64,000 nt of DNA from JAAYCI01 sp964370045 (GTDB lineage: Bacteria > Bacillota > Clostridia > Oscillospirales > Ruminococcaceae): the NCBI GenBank assembly GCA_964370045.1, contig CAYJGZ010000001.1, forward strand, positions 1 to 64,000, given 5' to 3'. How positions within the stretch are numbered: the first letter of the stretch is position 1; every line of letters starts with the position of its first letter. Both the position numbers and the translations under genes were made by a program. This document shows positions 8,520 through 16,586 of this stretch, one piece after another. Below the pieces are notes generated by a model. The model was not told the DNA's origin. It saw only the letters and a list, made by a program, of their open reading frames with translations, and made no database searches.

Positions 8520-8585
8520 GAGTAGAGCCTCCACATAAAATATTGTATTTCTCCTGCCGCGCCGAAAAAAAAATCACATCGTGCA

Positions 8586-8614
8586 GTAAGTCATGAAACG
8601 GACTCATGATTTAC
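8586..8614 (-). promoter_or_regulatory. Hairpin in the cold-shock mRNA leader
   Basis: On the minus strand GTAAATCATGA pairs with TCATGACTTAC across a 7-base loop, with one mismatch. It lies about 70 bases before the start codon, inside the predicted 5' untranslated region. A thermosensing or stability role is inferred from family habit only. Confidence 0.45.
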
Positions 8615-8657
8615 AACTACGTGTGAAATCAGGTCGTACATTCAAAACACTATGGCG

Positions 8658-8686
8658 ATTATATCACCCGCAACTGCAAAAGTAAA
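8658..8686 (-). promoter_or_regulatory. Promoter of the cold-shock gene
   Basis: On the minus strand: TTTACT, a 17-bp spacer, then TATAAT preceded by TGA (extended -10). It predicts a leader of roughly 130 bases. Confidence 0.6.
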
Positions 8687-8904
8687 CCCTTTTTCGGTTT
8701 TTTTTTAATGGGTGTGAAAATATAATTGCAGGCATGAGCAAGTGTTGTGTGAAATCGGTATTTTTTGGCAATGTTCGAGTGGGTTTGCAAGGGGAAATGA
8801 GACGTTTTGCACAGGAAACAGGGTGGTGAAACGGAGTATTTTCTACACGGGTAAAAGCGTGAAATTTTGCCCAAAAATAAGCAGTACCCTACACAAAGCC
8901 AAAA

Positions 8905-9000
8905 AAACGGGCGTGGGAAGTGGCGCAGACATATACCCCTCGCCGTAGGCGAGGGGTATAGCTTGATAATTCCTTTTGAGCTTACAGTAAGAGCTTTTGC
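8905..9000. repeat. C-type element with GC-rich palindrome
   Basis: The core palindrome TATACCCCTCGCC-GTA-GGCGAGGGGTATA lies at 8932-8960 and is perfect apart from the 3-base loop. Flanks (GTGG on the left, a TTACAG-containing segment on the right) resemble other C-type copies but the ends are eroded, so limits are approximate. It lies downstream of the M3 peptidase gene and could serve as its terminator. The rest of the 508-bp gap from 8520 is the cold-shock leader and AT-rich DNA without a gene. Confidence 0.55.
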
Positions 9001-9027
9001 GCAGGGGATTTTTTGTGGTGTAAATGG

Positions 9028-10716
9028 CTACACTCCGAAAATTTCTGCAAAGTCCGTAGCGATGGTGTGCAGGGTCTTGTCCGAGTGTACGGGATGCAGG
9101 CCTACCTCTTCTAAGAGCGAAGTGAACGGCTGGTTTTGCTCGGTGTGAATCATGGCAAGGTAGGTGTCCACTGCGGCGGCATAGTCCTCGCGGCTTTGTG
9201 ACCATATTTGCAGGGCGGCCACTGCACTTGTCACGTAGCTTATGGTGTAAAAGGGTGCGTCAAACAGGTGTGTCACCCTGTACCAGCTGTTGTCCGCACC
9301 GTTTTCGTCGGGGCTGGACCAAAGGCCGTACTCATCCAAGAGGTCTGCGTATATTCTGCCTATGCTGATGCTGTCGGGAGCTTCAAGCGCATACACACGA
9401 TGCTGAAATTCCTCAAGCAGGCTTTGATAAATGAAAATGCTTAGCACAAAATCCTGCATCATCTGCATGGTGGCATCCTGCACATTTTCCTTGCCTATGA
9501 AGTCGCCGTAAAAGGGTATCATCAAAAGCTCCAGCGCCTGCGAATATGTCTCGGCAATATCAAGGTTGAACACAATGCTATCGTCGTAGTGCAGCCAATA
9601 TTCATAAAAATGCCCAAATTCATGCGTGAGAGTTGAGAGGGAATAAAAATCATCCTCCCAGTAGGAGTATAAAAATCCGGTATCGTAGGCGGACAGCTCG
9701 GTGGAAAAGGCAATGCCGCTTTGCTTGTTCGGGTCGGCGGCACAATCATAAAGGCCGTACTTCAGCATAAAGTCGAACGATTCGCTTAGCTGGGGGTGTA
9801 TCTTTTCGAGCGTTATGGGCATTTGTTCAAGCGCACTGCTTAGCGATACAGGCGCTGACACATACCCTCCCGAGGCCGCCACAGGCACTAAGGGTGTGAA
9901 GTATCGTTTACTGCTTTCGCACAGCGCAAGGCCCTCCTCGGGCGTGTAGTCGCGGTTGTAGGAGGTATAGTACATGTGCGCAGGGGAGGAAAAGCCGAGT
10001 GTTTGGGCGGTTAGCTTGTCCAGCTCTATCATGCGAACGTACAAGTCGGCAAATACATCAACATTGGCGTCGTAGTCTCCCTCGCCAAGTGAGGTGATAA
10101 GGTCGTTGTAGTCGGCGTTTAGCTCATTGCGCTCCTTTTGGTACTGCTCTACCTCGGGTGAGTTTAGCAGCAGCATATCCTCAATGGCGGCGTACTCGTA
10201 CTCGCCTATCTCATCTCGGAATTCCTGTGCATAAGGGCCACCTAACAAGACCTCGTAAAAATCATTCAGCTGTAAGGAGAAATCTACCGACTTTTCTTCC
10301 AGTAGGCGATACTCTTCTTCGTAGTAGGTGTCCGAAGAATCTGTGTATGTGACGAGCATGGCAAGCGTGTACATAGTGTTGAAGTTTTCAAACAAAACGT
10401 CCAGCTCTTCCGAAATGGCGGAAACCTCCTCGTAGCTACCTGCCTTTTGCAACGACGTAGTGAGAGCGGAAATTTCCGCGGACATAGCATCAAAGTCGGG
10501 GCGGACATACTGCATGTCGCTGTAGGGAATGGTGCGGCGCTCTGCTTCGGGCGGTCCCCATGTCGCAGAGGTGGAGCCTGAGGGCTGGGGGGTGAAGGAC
10601 GAGCCACCGTATAAGTTGGAGGGGCTGAACATATCAAGGGGAAGCTGACAGGCACTGAGCAATAAAGCACAGCATAAAAAGAACGAGATAAGGGGCATGG
10701 TGCGGCGCAGTTTCAT
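9028..10716 (-). CDS. Lipoprotein M3-family oligoendopeptidase
   Basis: Predicted 562 residues. A lipoprotein signal (M-K-L-R-R, hydrophobic core, L-L-S-A-C with Cys23) is followed by a Ser/Thr/Pro-rich tether and a long helical region. The zinc site H-E-F-G-H is at residues 365-369, with the downstream acidic ligand in D-I-A-E-T-Y-S-Q-A-L-E. This fits the M3 (thimet/PepF-like) oligopeptidases, here anchored on the outer face of the membrane, presumably trimming peptides before uptake. GGAGG lies 7 bp before the ATG at 10716. It is downstream of and on the same strand as rsmA, 116 bp apart. Confidence 0.92.
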   Translation of the reverse strand: MKLRRTMPLISFFLCCALLLSACQLPLDMFSPSNLYGGSSFTPQPSGSTSATWGPPEAERRTIPYSDMQYVRPDFDAMSAEISALTTSLQKAGSYEEVSAISEELDVLFENFNTMYTLAMLVTYTDSSDTYYEEEYRLLEEKSVDFSLQLNDFYEVLLGGPYAQEFRDEIGEYEYAAIEDMLLLNSPEVEQYQKERNELNADYNDLITSLGEGDYDANVDVFADLYVRMIELDKLTAQTLGFSSPAHMYYTSYNRDYTPEEGLALCESSKRYFTPLVPVAASGGYVSAPVSLSSALEQMPITLEKIHPQLSESFDFMLKYGLYDCAADPNKQSGIAFSTELSAYDTGFLYSYWEDDFYSLSTLTHEFGHFYEYWLHYDDSIVFNLDIAETYSQALELLMIPFYGDFIGKENVQDATMQMMQDFVLSIFIYQSLLEEFQHRVYALEAPDSISIGRIYADLLDEYGLWSSPDENGADNSWYRVTHLFDAPFYTISYVTSAVAALQIWSQSREDYAAAVDTYLAMIHTEQNQPFTSLLEEVGLHPVHSDKTLHTIATDFAEIFGV

Positions 10717-10832
10717 GTAAATCCTCCGAGTGTGGGTGAACATAAGCGGCGAAAAGGTAAAATAAGCTTAGGGATTACGCTTTTTTGTAAAATTTTGAAG
10801 CAGGCTGTTTTGTGCGCAGGGTGAAACTTGCC

Positions 10833-11699
10833 CTAAATGTGTGGCATTAGCTCCTTTTGTAGTGCGATGTACTGCTCTAAAGAAAGTGTCTCCGCCCGAG
10901 CGGTGGGTAAAATATCAATCGCACCCATGGCGCTTTGTATGACGGGCTTTGAAAGGCTTAGCCCTGCGGCAAGCGCATTTGGCAGTGTTTTTCTGCGCTG
11001 GGAAAATGCGGCACGAATGATTTTGAACAGCTGCTTCTCACGCTGTGGCTCGGCCGAAAGCGCAAGCGTTTTGCGCAGTGAAAGCTTTATGACGGCGCTT
11101 TTTACTTTTGGCGGCGGGGAAAAGCTGCCCGGCTCCACCGTGAAGGCGAGCGAGGGCTGGGCATAGTACCACACAGCATAGCTGATAGCGCCTGCCCCAC
11201 GTGTGCCCGGCTGTGCAGTGATACGCACCGCCGCCTCTTTTTGCACCATCACGGTGATGTCGCTGATGTTTAGGCGGCTTTCCAAAAGCCGCATGATGAT
11301 GGGCGTGGTGATGTAGTAGGGCAGGTTTGCGCACACCTGCGCAGGATTTTGCCCGAAGTGCTCCGCCAAAAGCGGCGCAAGCTCCGTCTGCATCACGTCC
11401 CCTTGCACAAGGCGTAGGTTGTCATAGCCGTGCAGTGTCTCCGAAAGCACGGGAAAAAGCCGCTCGTCCACCTCCAGCGCAAGCACCTGCGCCGCACGCT
11501 CGCAAAGCTCCTGCGTAAGCGTGCCAAAGCCCGGGCCTATCTCCAAAACACGGCTGTGCTGCCCAATGTCCGCAAGCTCGCATATTTTGGGGCAGATGCC
11601 CGCATTCACAAGAAAGTGTTGCCCAAGGCCTTTGGAGAGGGAAAAGCCGTACTTTTGGCACAGTGCGGCAATGGTGGAGCGGTCGGTCAGACGGTTCAT
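10833..11699 (-). CDS. rsmA: 16S rRNA (adenine1518/1519-N6)-dimethyltransferase
   Basis: A 288-residue KsgA-type enzyme that dimethylates two adjacent adenines in helix 45 during 30S maturation. The opening F-S-L-S-K-G-L-G-Q-H-F-L, the SAM loop L-E-I-G-P-G-F-G-T-L-T and the catalytic N-L-P-Y-Y-I are all present, as is the C-terminal F-S-Q-R-R-K-T-L segment. The ATG at 11699 has AAGGA 7 bp upstream; the ATG at 11705 would overlap that site. Length and motifs are normal. Confidence 0.97.
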   Translation of the reverse strand: MNRLTDRSTIAALCQKYGFSLSKGLGQHFLVNAGICPKICELADIGQHSRVLEIGPGFGTLTQELCERAAQVLALEVDERLFPVLSETLHGYDNLRLVQGDVMQTELAPLLAEHFGQNPAQVCANLPYYITTPIIMRLLESRLNISDITVMVQKEAAVRITAQPGTRGAGAISYAVWYYAQPSLAFTVEPGSFSPPPKVKSAVIKLSLRKTLALSAEPQREKQLFKIIRAAFSQRRKTLPNALAAGLSLSKPVIQSAMGAIDILPTARAETLSLEQYIALQKELMPHI

Positions 11700-11852
11700 G
11701 CGCATATCCTTTTTGAGAGTGTTTTTTGTGTAATGTGTGCGAGGCTTGAAGCATAGAAACGCACATAAAAAAGTGTAGCATATTTCTTGTGGAATTAACA
11801 GTGCCAAAATGGTGAAATATTAGACAGATAGGCGCATAAGGGGTATAATATA

Positions 11853-12001
11853 TAGTGCCGACAGTAGTTGAAACGAACAGATTTTGAGGAATTTTTTGTT
11901 TTACAAGGAGGAAAAATGATTTGGTGGAATGTGAATTTTGAGGACAACGTAGAACGGAAAAATTGCCAAAATATGACGTCTGAACACTATTGTGGGCACT
12001 A
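11853..12001. repeat. A-type element, 149 bp, without B insertion
   Basis: Ends are TAGTGCCGACA and, inverted, TAGTGCCCACA, flanked by TA on both sides. The interior shares GAGCAG/GAACAG-ATTTTGAG, GTAGAACGGAAAA and GTCTGAACACT with the copies at 24253, 48386 and 58480. Here GTTTTACAAGG is uninterrupted, whereas in the two composites a B element sits at this point. It lies in the rsmA-recG gap, after a TATAAT at 11844-11849. Confidence 0.85.
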
Positions 12002-12108
12002 TACACTACGTAACAGCAATGATACATTATTTTGGTGAAAAATTTGTGGGAAGAATAAGGTCGTTTTGCAAATGAGGCGTTAGCCTTAAATGAAGGGGGG
12101 TGTGTGCC

Positions 12109-14148
12109 GTGAAGTGGGAGGACGACATTCAGTACCTAAAGGGTGTTGGGCCAAAGCGTGCGGGGCAGTTTGCGAGGCTTTCGGTGGGCACGATGGGCCG
12201 GCTTTTGGAGCTTTTTCCACGCAGTTACATAGATTATTCAAGCCCTGTTCCGCTGGAAAAAGCCCCCTACGACATCCCCTGTACCGTGCGGGTACAGCTG
12301 CTGCAAAAAGAGCCTATGCGGCGCATATCCGGCGGAAGAACGCTATTTAGGGCGCTGTGTGCGGACGATACGGCGAGCCTTGCGCTCACGTTTTTTAACA
12401 ACCCCTACGTGATGGACAAGCTGAAAGTGGGGGATATGTACCTACTTTACGGCAGGGTGGGGGGCAACTTTTCGGCGAGGGAGATGGTGTCGCCCACGTT
12501 TGTGCAGGCGGATACCAAGGTGGCGCTGTCGCCTATTTATCCGCTGACAGAGGGCTTGAGCAATGCGGCGGTGACAAAGTGTGTGGCGGCGGCGCTGAGC
12601 GAAGTGGAGCGGCCTGCGGAGGTGCTACCCGAGGAGCTTTTGCAAAAGCACGAGCTTGTGACAAAATGGCAAGCGCTGTGCATGATTCATGCGCCGAGCA
12701 GCTGGGAGCAGGTGGAAACGGCACGTCGTCGCCTCATTTTTGAGGAGCTGTTTGTGCTACAGCTGGGTATGTTGCTGGTGCGTGGGCGCAAAAGCGGCCT
12801 TGTTGCGCCTGCCATGCAAAGGGTGACGCTTGCCCCGTTTGAAAAGGCGCTACCGTTTGAGCTGACAGGTGCGCAAAAGCGTGCGGCGCAAACAATAGCG
12901 GAGGATATAAGCAAAAATATTCCGATGAACCGTCTTTTGCAGGGGGATGTGGGAAGCGGCAAGACGATGGTGGCGGCGGCAGGTGTGTACATAGCGGCGA
13001 AAAGCGGCTACCAGAGCGTGGTGATGGCACCCACCGAAATATTAGCGAGGCAACATGCGAAAACGCTCGGTGAGACGCTCGAAAAATTCAAAATTCGCAC
13101 AGAGCTACTTACAGGGTCGGTGAAGGGAAAGGCACGCACACAGCTTTTAGAGGATATTGCAAGCGGTGAGGTACAGCTGATAGTGGGCACGCACGCCGTG
13201 CTAAGCGAGCCGGTGAATTTTTGCAAGCTTGGCTTTGCGGTGACGGACGAGCAGCACCGCTTTGGCGTGCGCCAGCGTGCACAGCTTACCGCCAAAATAG
13301 GTGAAAACGAAGAGTACAGCTGCCCTCACACGCTGGTGATGAGCGCAACGCCCATTCCCCGCACGCTTGCCCTTTTGATGTTTGGGGACTTGGATGTGAG
13401 TGTTTTGGACGAGCTGCCGCCGGGAAGAAAGCCTGTAAAAACACGGGTAGTTCCGCATGAAAAGCGGCGGGATATGTTTGGCTTTTTGCATAGGCAGGTG
13501 AAAAACGGCAGGCAGGTGTACATAGTGTGCCCACTTATCGAGGAGGGCGCAAACGAGATGAAAGCCGCCGCCGCATACATAGACGAGGTGGCACGTCCGC
13601 TTTTGCCGGGGGTGTCGGTGGGGCTGATGCACGGCAGGCTGAAAGCGGCGGAAAAACAGCAGGTGATGCAAAGCTTCAAAGAGGGGCAAACAGACGTGCT
13701 GGTGTCCACCACCGTGATAGAGGTGGGCGTGGACGTGCCAAACGCAACCGTGATGGTGATAGAAAACGCCGAGCGCTACGGGCTTTCGGCGCTGCACCAG
13801 CTGAGGGGGCGAGTGGGAAGAGGCAGTGAGGAAAGCTGGTGCTTTTTGCTCACCGAGCACATGGGCGAGGCGGTGCAAAAGCGTCTGCACTTTTTGTGCG
13901 ACACGCAGGATGGCTTTGAGGTGGCAAAGTACGACCTGCAAACACGAGGCCCCGGGGACTTTTTCGGCAGCCGCCAGCACGGCCTGCCTACGCTGCGCAT
14001 AGCAAACCTTGCAAGCGACATTGCGCTGATGGAGCTTGCCAAAAGCGAGGCGGCAGGGCTACTGCAAAGCGACCCCGAGCTTTCGGAGCATCTGCCGCTT
14101 CATGGCGCTGTTAGGCAAATGTTTGAGCAGGAATATGTGCCAAACTGA
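12109..14148 (+). CDS. recG: ATP-dependent DNA helicase RecG
   Basis: Predicted 679 residues. RecG remodels stalled forks and branches DNA junctions. An N-terminal wedge/OB domain (residues about 60-150) precedes the helicase core: Walker A G-D-V-G-S-G-K-T near 283, D-E-Q-H-R-F-G motif II near 379, M-S-A-T-P-I-P-R-T motif III, and the Q-x-x-G-R-x-G-R type motif VI (L-R-G-R-V-G-R-G). The C-terminal T-R-G-P-G-D-F-F-G-S-R-Q-H-G region is characteristic of RecG. GTG at 12109 has AAGGGGGG at about 8 bp; a GTG at 12100 lies inside that site. It appears monocistronic. Confidence 0.96.
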   Translation: MKWEDDIQYLKGVGPKRAGQFARLSVGTMGRLLELFPRSYIDYSSPVPLEKAPYDIPCTVRVQLLQKEPMRRISGGRTLFRALCADDTASLALTFFNNPYVMDKLKVGDMYLLYGRVGGNFSAREMVSPTFVQADTKVALSPIYPLTEGLSNAAVTKCVAAALSEVERPAEVLPEELLQKHELVTKWQALCMIHAPSSWEQVETARRRLIFEELFVLQLGMLLVRGRKSGLVAPAMQRVTLAPFEKALPFELTGAQKRAAQTIAEDISKNIPMNRLLQGDVGSGKTMVAAAGVYIAAKSGYQSVVMAPTEILARQHAKTLGETLEKFKIRTELLTGSVKGKARTQLLEDIASGEVQLIVGTHAVLSEPVNFCKLGFAVTDEQHRFGVRQRAQLTAKIGENEEYSCPHTLVMSATPIPRTLALLMFGDLDVSVLDELPPGRKPVKTRVVPHEKRRDMFGFLHRQVKNGRQVYIVCPLIEEGANEMKAAAAYIDEVARPLLPGVSVGLMHGRLKAAEKQQVMQSFKEGQTDVLVSTTVIEVGVDVPNATVMVIENAERYGLSALHQLRGRVGRGSEESWCFLLTEHMGEAVQKRLHFLCDTQDGFEVAKYDLQTRGPGDFFGSRQHGLPTLRIANLASDIALMELAKSEAAGLLQSDPELSEHLPLHGAVRQMFEQEYVPN

Positions 14149-14168
14149 TTAGTGACGGTTGGAAGTGT

Positions 14169-14300
14169 GTTATAAAAATATAACATGAAAGTCGAGTTGT
14201 GCTCTGAAAATGCTAAAAAATGTGTGGTGAAAAGCAGGTGAAGTTATATATACCACACATGACATGCCTTAAAGTTTGCGTTAAGTTATAAATAATTCAC
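14169..14300. promoter_or_regulatory. Three GTTAT-type sites before the small membrane-protein gene
   Basis: GTTATAAAAATATAAC at 14169-14184 is a full GTTAT-N6-ATAAC palindrome. GTTATATATACCACAC (14243) and GTTATAAATAATTCAC (14285) keep the left arm and the final AC, and are exactly 42 bp apart. The last ends 35 bp before the start codon at 14336. Confidence 0.45.
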
Positions 14301-14335
14301 TTGGTGAAGGTGTTCACTTTTGGGAGGATAAAACA

Positions 14336-14500
14336 ATGAAAAAACTTTTCAAGCTGATAAAGCGTTGCAAAAGCCCTATTGGGCTTGCGATGGGGGCGAT
14401 TACGCTACTTAAATTTCTTGGTCTGCGTCGTGTGCTCATGTTGGGGCTGGGTGCTTCGCTGGGGTATTATCTGGGCGCAAAGAAGGCGAAGGACAGGTAA
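14336..14500 (+). CDS. Small membrane protein, 54 residues
   Basis: A short frame starting M-K-K-L-F-K-L-I-K-R with GGGAGG 8 bp before the ATG. It has a basic N-terminus, hydrophobic stretches around residues 14-25 and 30-48 (G-L-G-A-S-L-G-Y-Y-L-G-A) and a basic tail K-K-A-K-D-R. The Gly-rich segment resembles YtxH-type small membrane proteins, but the match is too short to name it. The clear ribosome binding site and plausible membrane topology support a real gene. The sites at 14169-14300 may control it. Confidence 0.65.
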   Translation: MKKLFKLIKRCKSPIGLAMGAITLLKFLGLRRVLMLGLGASLGYYLGAKKAKDR

Positions 14501-14778
14501 AGCCGTGGAGTGTTGCCGCTGCTATAAAAAATAGAATATATAGCTGATAAAACTGTAGGAATAAACAAAGTTGTGCCCTGTGAACCTGCGTAAAAGCGAT
14601 GATTTATGTGATATATTACAAAAAATATGTATTGTGCGGCGGAAAGTGTGGCGTGCATTAAAAGCCACGTGCAAAAAAAGCTTGAAATTTACGTATAGTA
14701 ATGTAAAAATAGACATAAGCATCACGTGTTGCGGTGTGGTGTGCCGTAAAATTAACAACAGTTTTTTAGGAGGGTATT

Positions 14779-15021
14779 ATGCAAAACGAAGTGGTTCTTT
14801 TGAGCATCATGGTGAAGGATTTTGAGTCTACCCCCGCGATAAACGAGATTTTGCACAAGGGGCGGGAGATGATAACGGGCAGAATGGGCCTGCCCAACGT
14901 GAAGGAAGGCATTTCGGTAATTTGCATTGTGATGGACGCAACAAGCGAAGCCGCCAAAAAAATGACAGATGAGCTGAGTAAGCTAAACGGTGTGTGTGTG
15001 AACTGCATCTGTTCGGGCTAA
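14779..15021 (+). CDS. TM1266-family iron-only hydrogenase system regulator
   Basis: An 80-residue ACT-like/NikR-C-like protein. The stretch I-N-E-I-L-H-x-x-x-x-x-I-T-G-R-M-G-L-P, then V-I-C-I-V-M-D-A-T, is characteristic of the TM1266 group, which usually lies beside [FeFe]-hydrogenase maturation genes hydE, hydF and hydG. None of these is within the window, so this copy is detached from its usual context. AGGAGG precedes the ATG. It ends with V-N-C-I-C-S-G, two cysteines near the C-terminus that might bind metal. A terminator follows at 15058. The 278 bp upstream contain no supported gene. Confidence 0.8.
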   Translation: MQNEVVLLSIMVKDFESTPAINEILHKGREMITGRMGLPNVKEGISVICIVMDATSEAAKKMTDELSKLNGVCVNCICSG

Positions 15022-15057
15022 GTGGATAAAATACGTAAAATAGTGAAAATTTCGCTG

Positions 15058-15088
15058 AAAGCCTGCGGTGGTGGCCGTGGGCTTTTTT
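15058..15088 (+). terminator. Intrinsic terminator
   Basis: AAAGCCTGCGG pairs with CCGTGGGCTTT across a 6-base loop, followed by T. It ends the TM1266-family transcript. Confidence 0.75.
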
Positions 15089-15306
15089 GTTTGGAAGTTT
15101 TGATTGGGTGCAAAAGCTTGAGGTAAGAGCAAACAAGCACAAGCATGAAAAGCCGGCGCTTGAAGATGGCGAAAAAGCAAAACCCAAGCTTGCAAAATGT
15201 AGTGGAATGAGGTAACATAAATACAATATGTGGTGGAAAATGGCCGCGGATGAGATGGGTTTTCAGCGGTGTTGTAAGGGGGGTGTGCCAAGGCGTGGAG
15301 TATATC

Positions 15307-16239
15307 ATGGGGCTGTCCTGTACAGACAGCATAACAAATGTAAACATAGCGATGATTTCCGGCGTGGTTTTGCAGCGCTTTACGGTGGGCTCTATTGCCG
15401 CCTTTTTTGCGCAGGAGGAAGAAATTCGGCATAACCTTGCGGAGGCTTTTGTCACGGCGCAGATGGCAGGCTATCCTGTGAGCAACCTTGTGCAGGTGTG
15501 CGCGGGCGTTGCGGGTATTCAGGGGCATGGCCTTAGCGCAAAGACGGAGTTTGCCATGCGGGATGTGATGCGCTGCTGTGGCTATACGGGCGATGCACTG
15601 CTGTGCGGCGACGAGCAGATTGCACTTGTGGGTGCGCTGGACGGAAAAAAGGGCGCAATTTTGTTTGCGGATAAGACATCCATGTGCTACGGGAAAACTG
15701 CCGTTGGTGCATCTCATCGTACAGGTGGCATGGGTATTTTGGCGGACGATGATGGCTCGGCATATGCGATAGGCAGGGAGATTTTGCGTGCTGTTGCGCG
15801 GGCGGGCGACGGCAGGGGAAAGCCCACCCAGCTGACCGGGCACGTATATAGAAAATTCGGGCTTGCGGGGCAGGGGGATTTAACTCGATTTATGCGTAGC
15901 TGTGCACCAACGCAGGAGCAGATATGTGAGCTTGCGGATTGCCTTGCACCTGCTTGTCAGGTGAAGGATAAGGTGGCGCTGGGCATGGTGGATAGCGTGG
16001 TGGACCAGCTTGCTTCGCTGGTAGAGCCTGTTGTGAAGCGCCTGTTTATGCAAAAAGGTACGCTTGCGGTGGCGGGAAAAGTGCTGCTTAACGATGCTTT
16101 TGTGGGGTTGGCATTCAAAAAGCGCATGGCGGAGATGTTTCCCGGCCTATGCTGTGTGCCGCCCCGTCATGATGAGGTTATGGGGGCGGTACTGCTGGCA
16201 AAGGAGCGGCTGGCGCTGAGGGGATATGTGCGGGGTTAG
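15307..16239 (+). CDS. BadF/BadG-type ATPase (N-acetylglucosamine-kinase-like) with altered phosphate loop
   Basis: Predicted 310 residues of the actin-fold sugar-kinase group. G-V-A-G-I-Q-G, then H-R-T-G-G-M-G-I-L-A-D-D-D-G-S-A-Y-A-I-G-R-E and G-R-G-K-P-T fit the GlcNAc/glucosamine kinase-like branch. The N-terminal phosphate-1 loop, normally D-G-G-G-T-K-T, reads T-D-S-I-T-N, so ATP binding may be weak or lost. GTGGAG 7 bp before the ATG at 15307 fixes the start; upstream in-frame codons give no better loop. It is followed 14 bp later by the MGMT-like gene, suggesting an operon running through rsgA. Confidence 0.75.
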   Translation: MGLSCTDSITNVNIAMISGVVLQRFTVGSIAAFFAQEEEIRHNLAEAFVTAQMAGYPVSNLVQVCAGVAGIQGHGLSAKTEFAMRDVMRCCGYTGDALLCGDEQIALVGALDGKKGAILFADKTSMCYGKTAVGASHRTGGMGILADDDGSAYAIGREILRAVARAGDGRGKPTQLTGHVYRKFGLAGQGDLTRFMRSCAPTQEQICELADCLAPACQVKDKVALGMVDSVVDQLASLVEPVVKRLFMQKGTLAVAGKVLLNDAFVGLAFKKRMAEMFPGLCCVPPRHDEVMGAVLLAKERLALRGYVRG

Positions 16240-16253
16240 CCGGATAGCGTAAT

Positions 16254-16550
16254 ATGAAATATGAACAAGGTATGCAGGAAAAGCACCTGTATGAAATAGT
16301 GAGCAAAATTCCGCCGGGGTGCGTTGCAAGTTACGGACAGCTCGGGGTTTTTGTGTCTATGGGCGCACGCAGTGTGGGCAGGGCGATGGCTTATGCGCCA
16401 AAGGGAATACCCTGCCACAGGGTGGTAAACAGCGTGGGCAGACTTGTGCCGAAATGGACAGAACAGCGTGAATTGCTTGAGCGTGAGGGCGTGGTGTTTC
16501 GCCCAAGTGGCAACGTGGATATGAAACGATGCCGATGGCAGCCACTGTAA
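16254..16550 (+). CDS. MGMT-domain alkyltransferase (DNA-binding domain only)
   Basis: A 98-residue protein equal to the C-terminal half of O6-alkylguanine-DNA alkyltransferases. It has the helix-turn-helix segment with R-S-V-G-R-A-M, and the active-site I-P-C-H-R-V-V with the Cys kept. Alkyltransferase-like (ATL) proteins of this length usually replace that Cys by Trp or Ala, so this one could still accept alkyl groups from DNA. The ATG at 16254 has a poor ribosome binding site; translation may be coupled to the preceding gene, 14 bp upstream. A second ATG at 16272 is possible. Confidence 0.85.
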   Translation: MKYEQGMQEKHLYEIVSKIPPGCVASYGQLGVFVSMGARSVGRAMAYAPKGIPCHRVVNSVGRLVPKWTEQRELLEREGVVFRPSGNVDMKRCRWQPL

Positions 16551-16586
16551 GTGGTTGAAATTCGGCGTTTTTTTTGAGAGGTATAA

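Noticed and set aside
14571..14825. 84-residue frame overlapping the TM1266-family gene
   Set aside because: No ribosome binding site, no recognisable domain, and it overlaps a well-supported gene in another frame.
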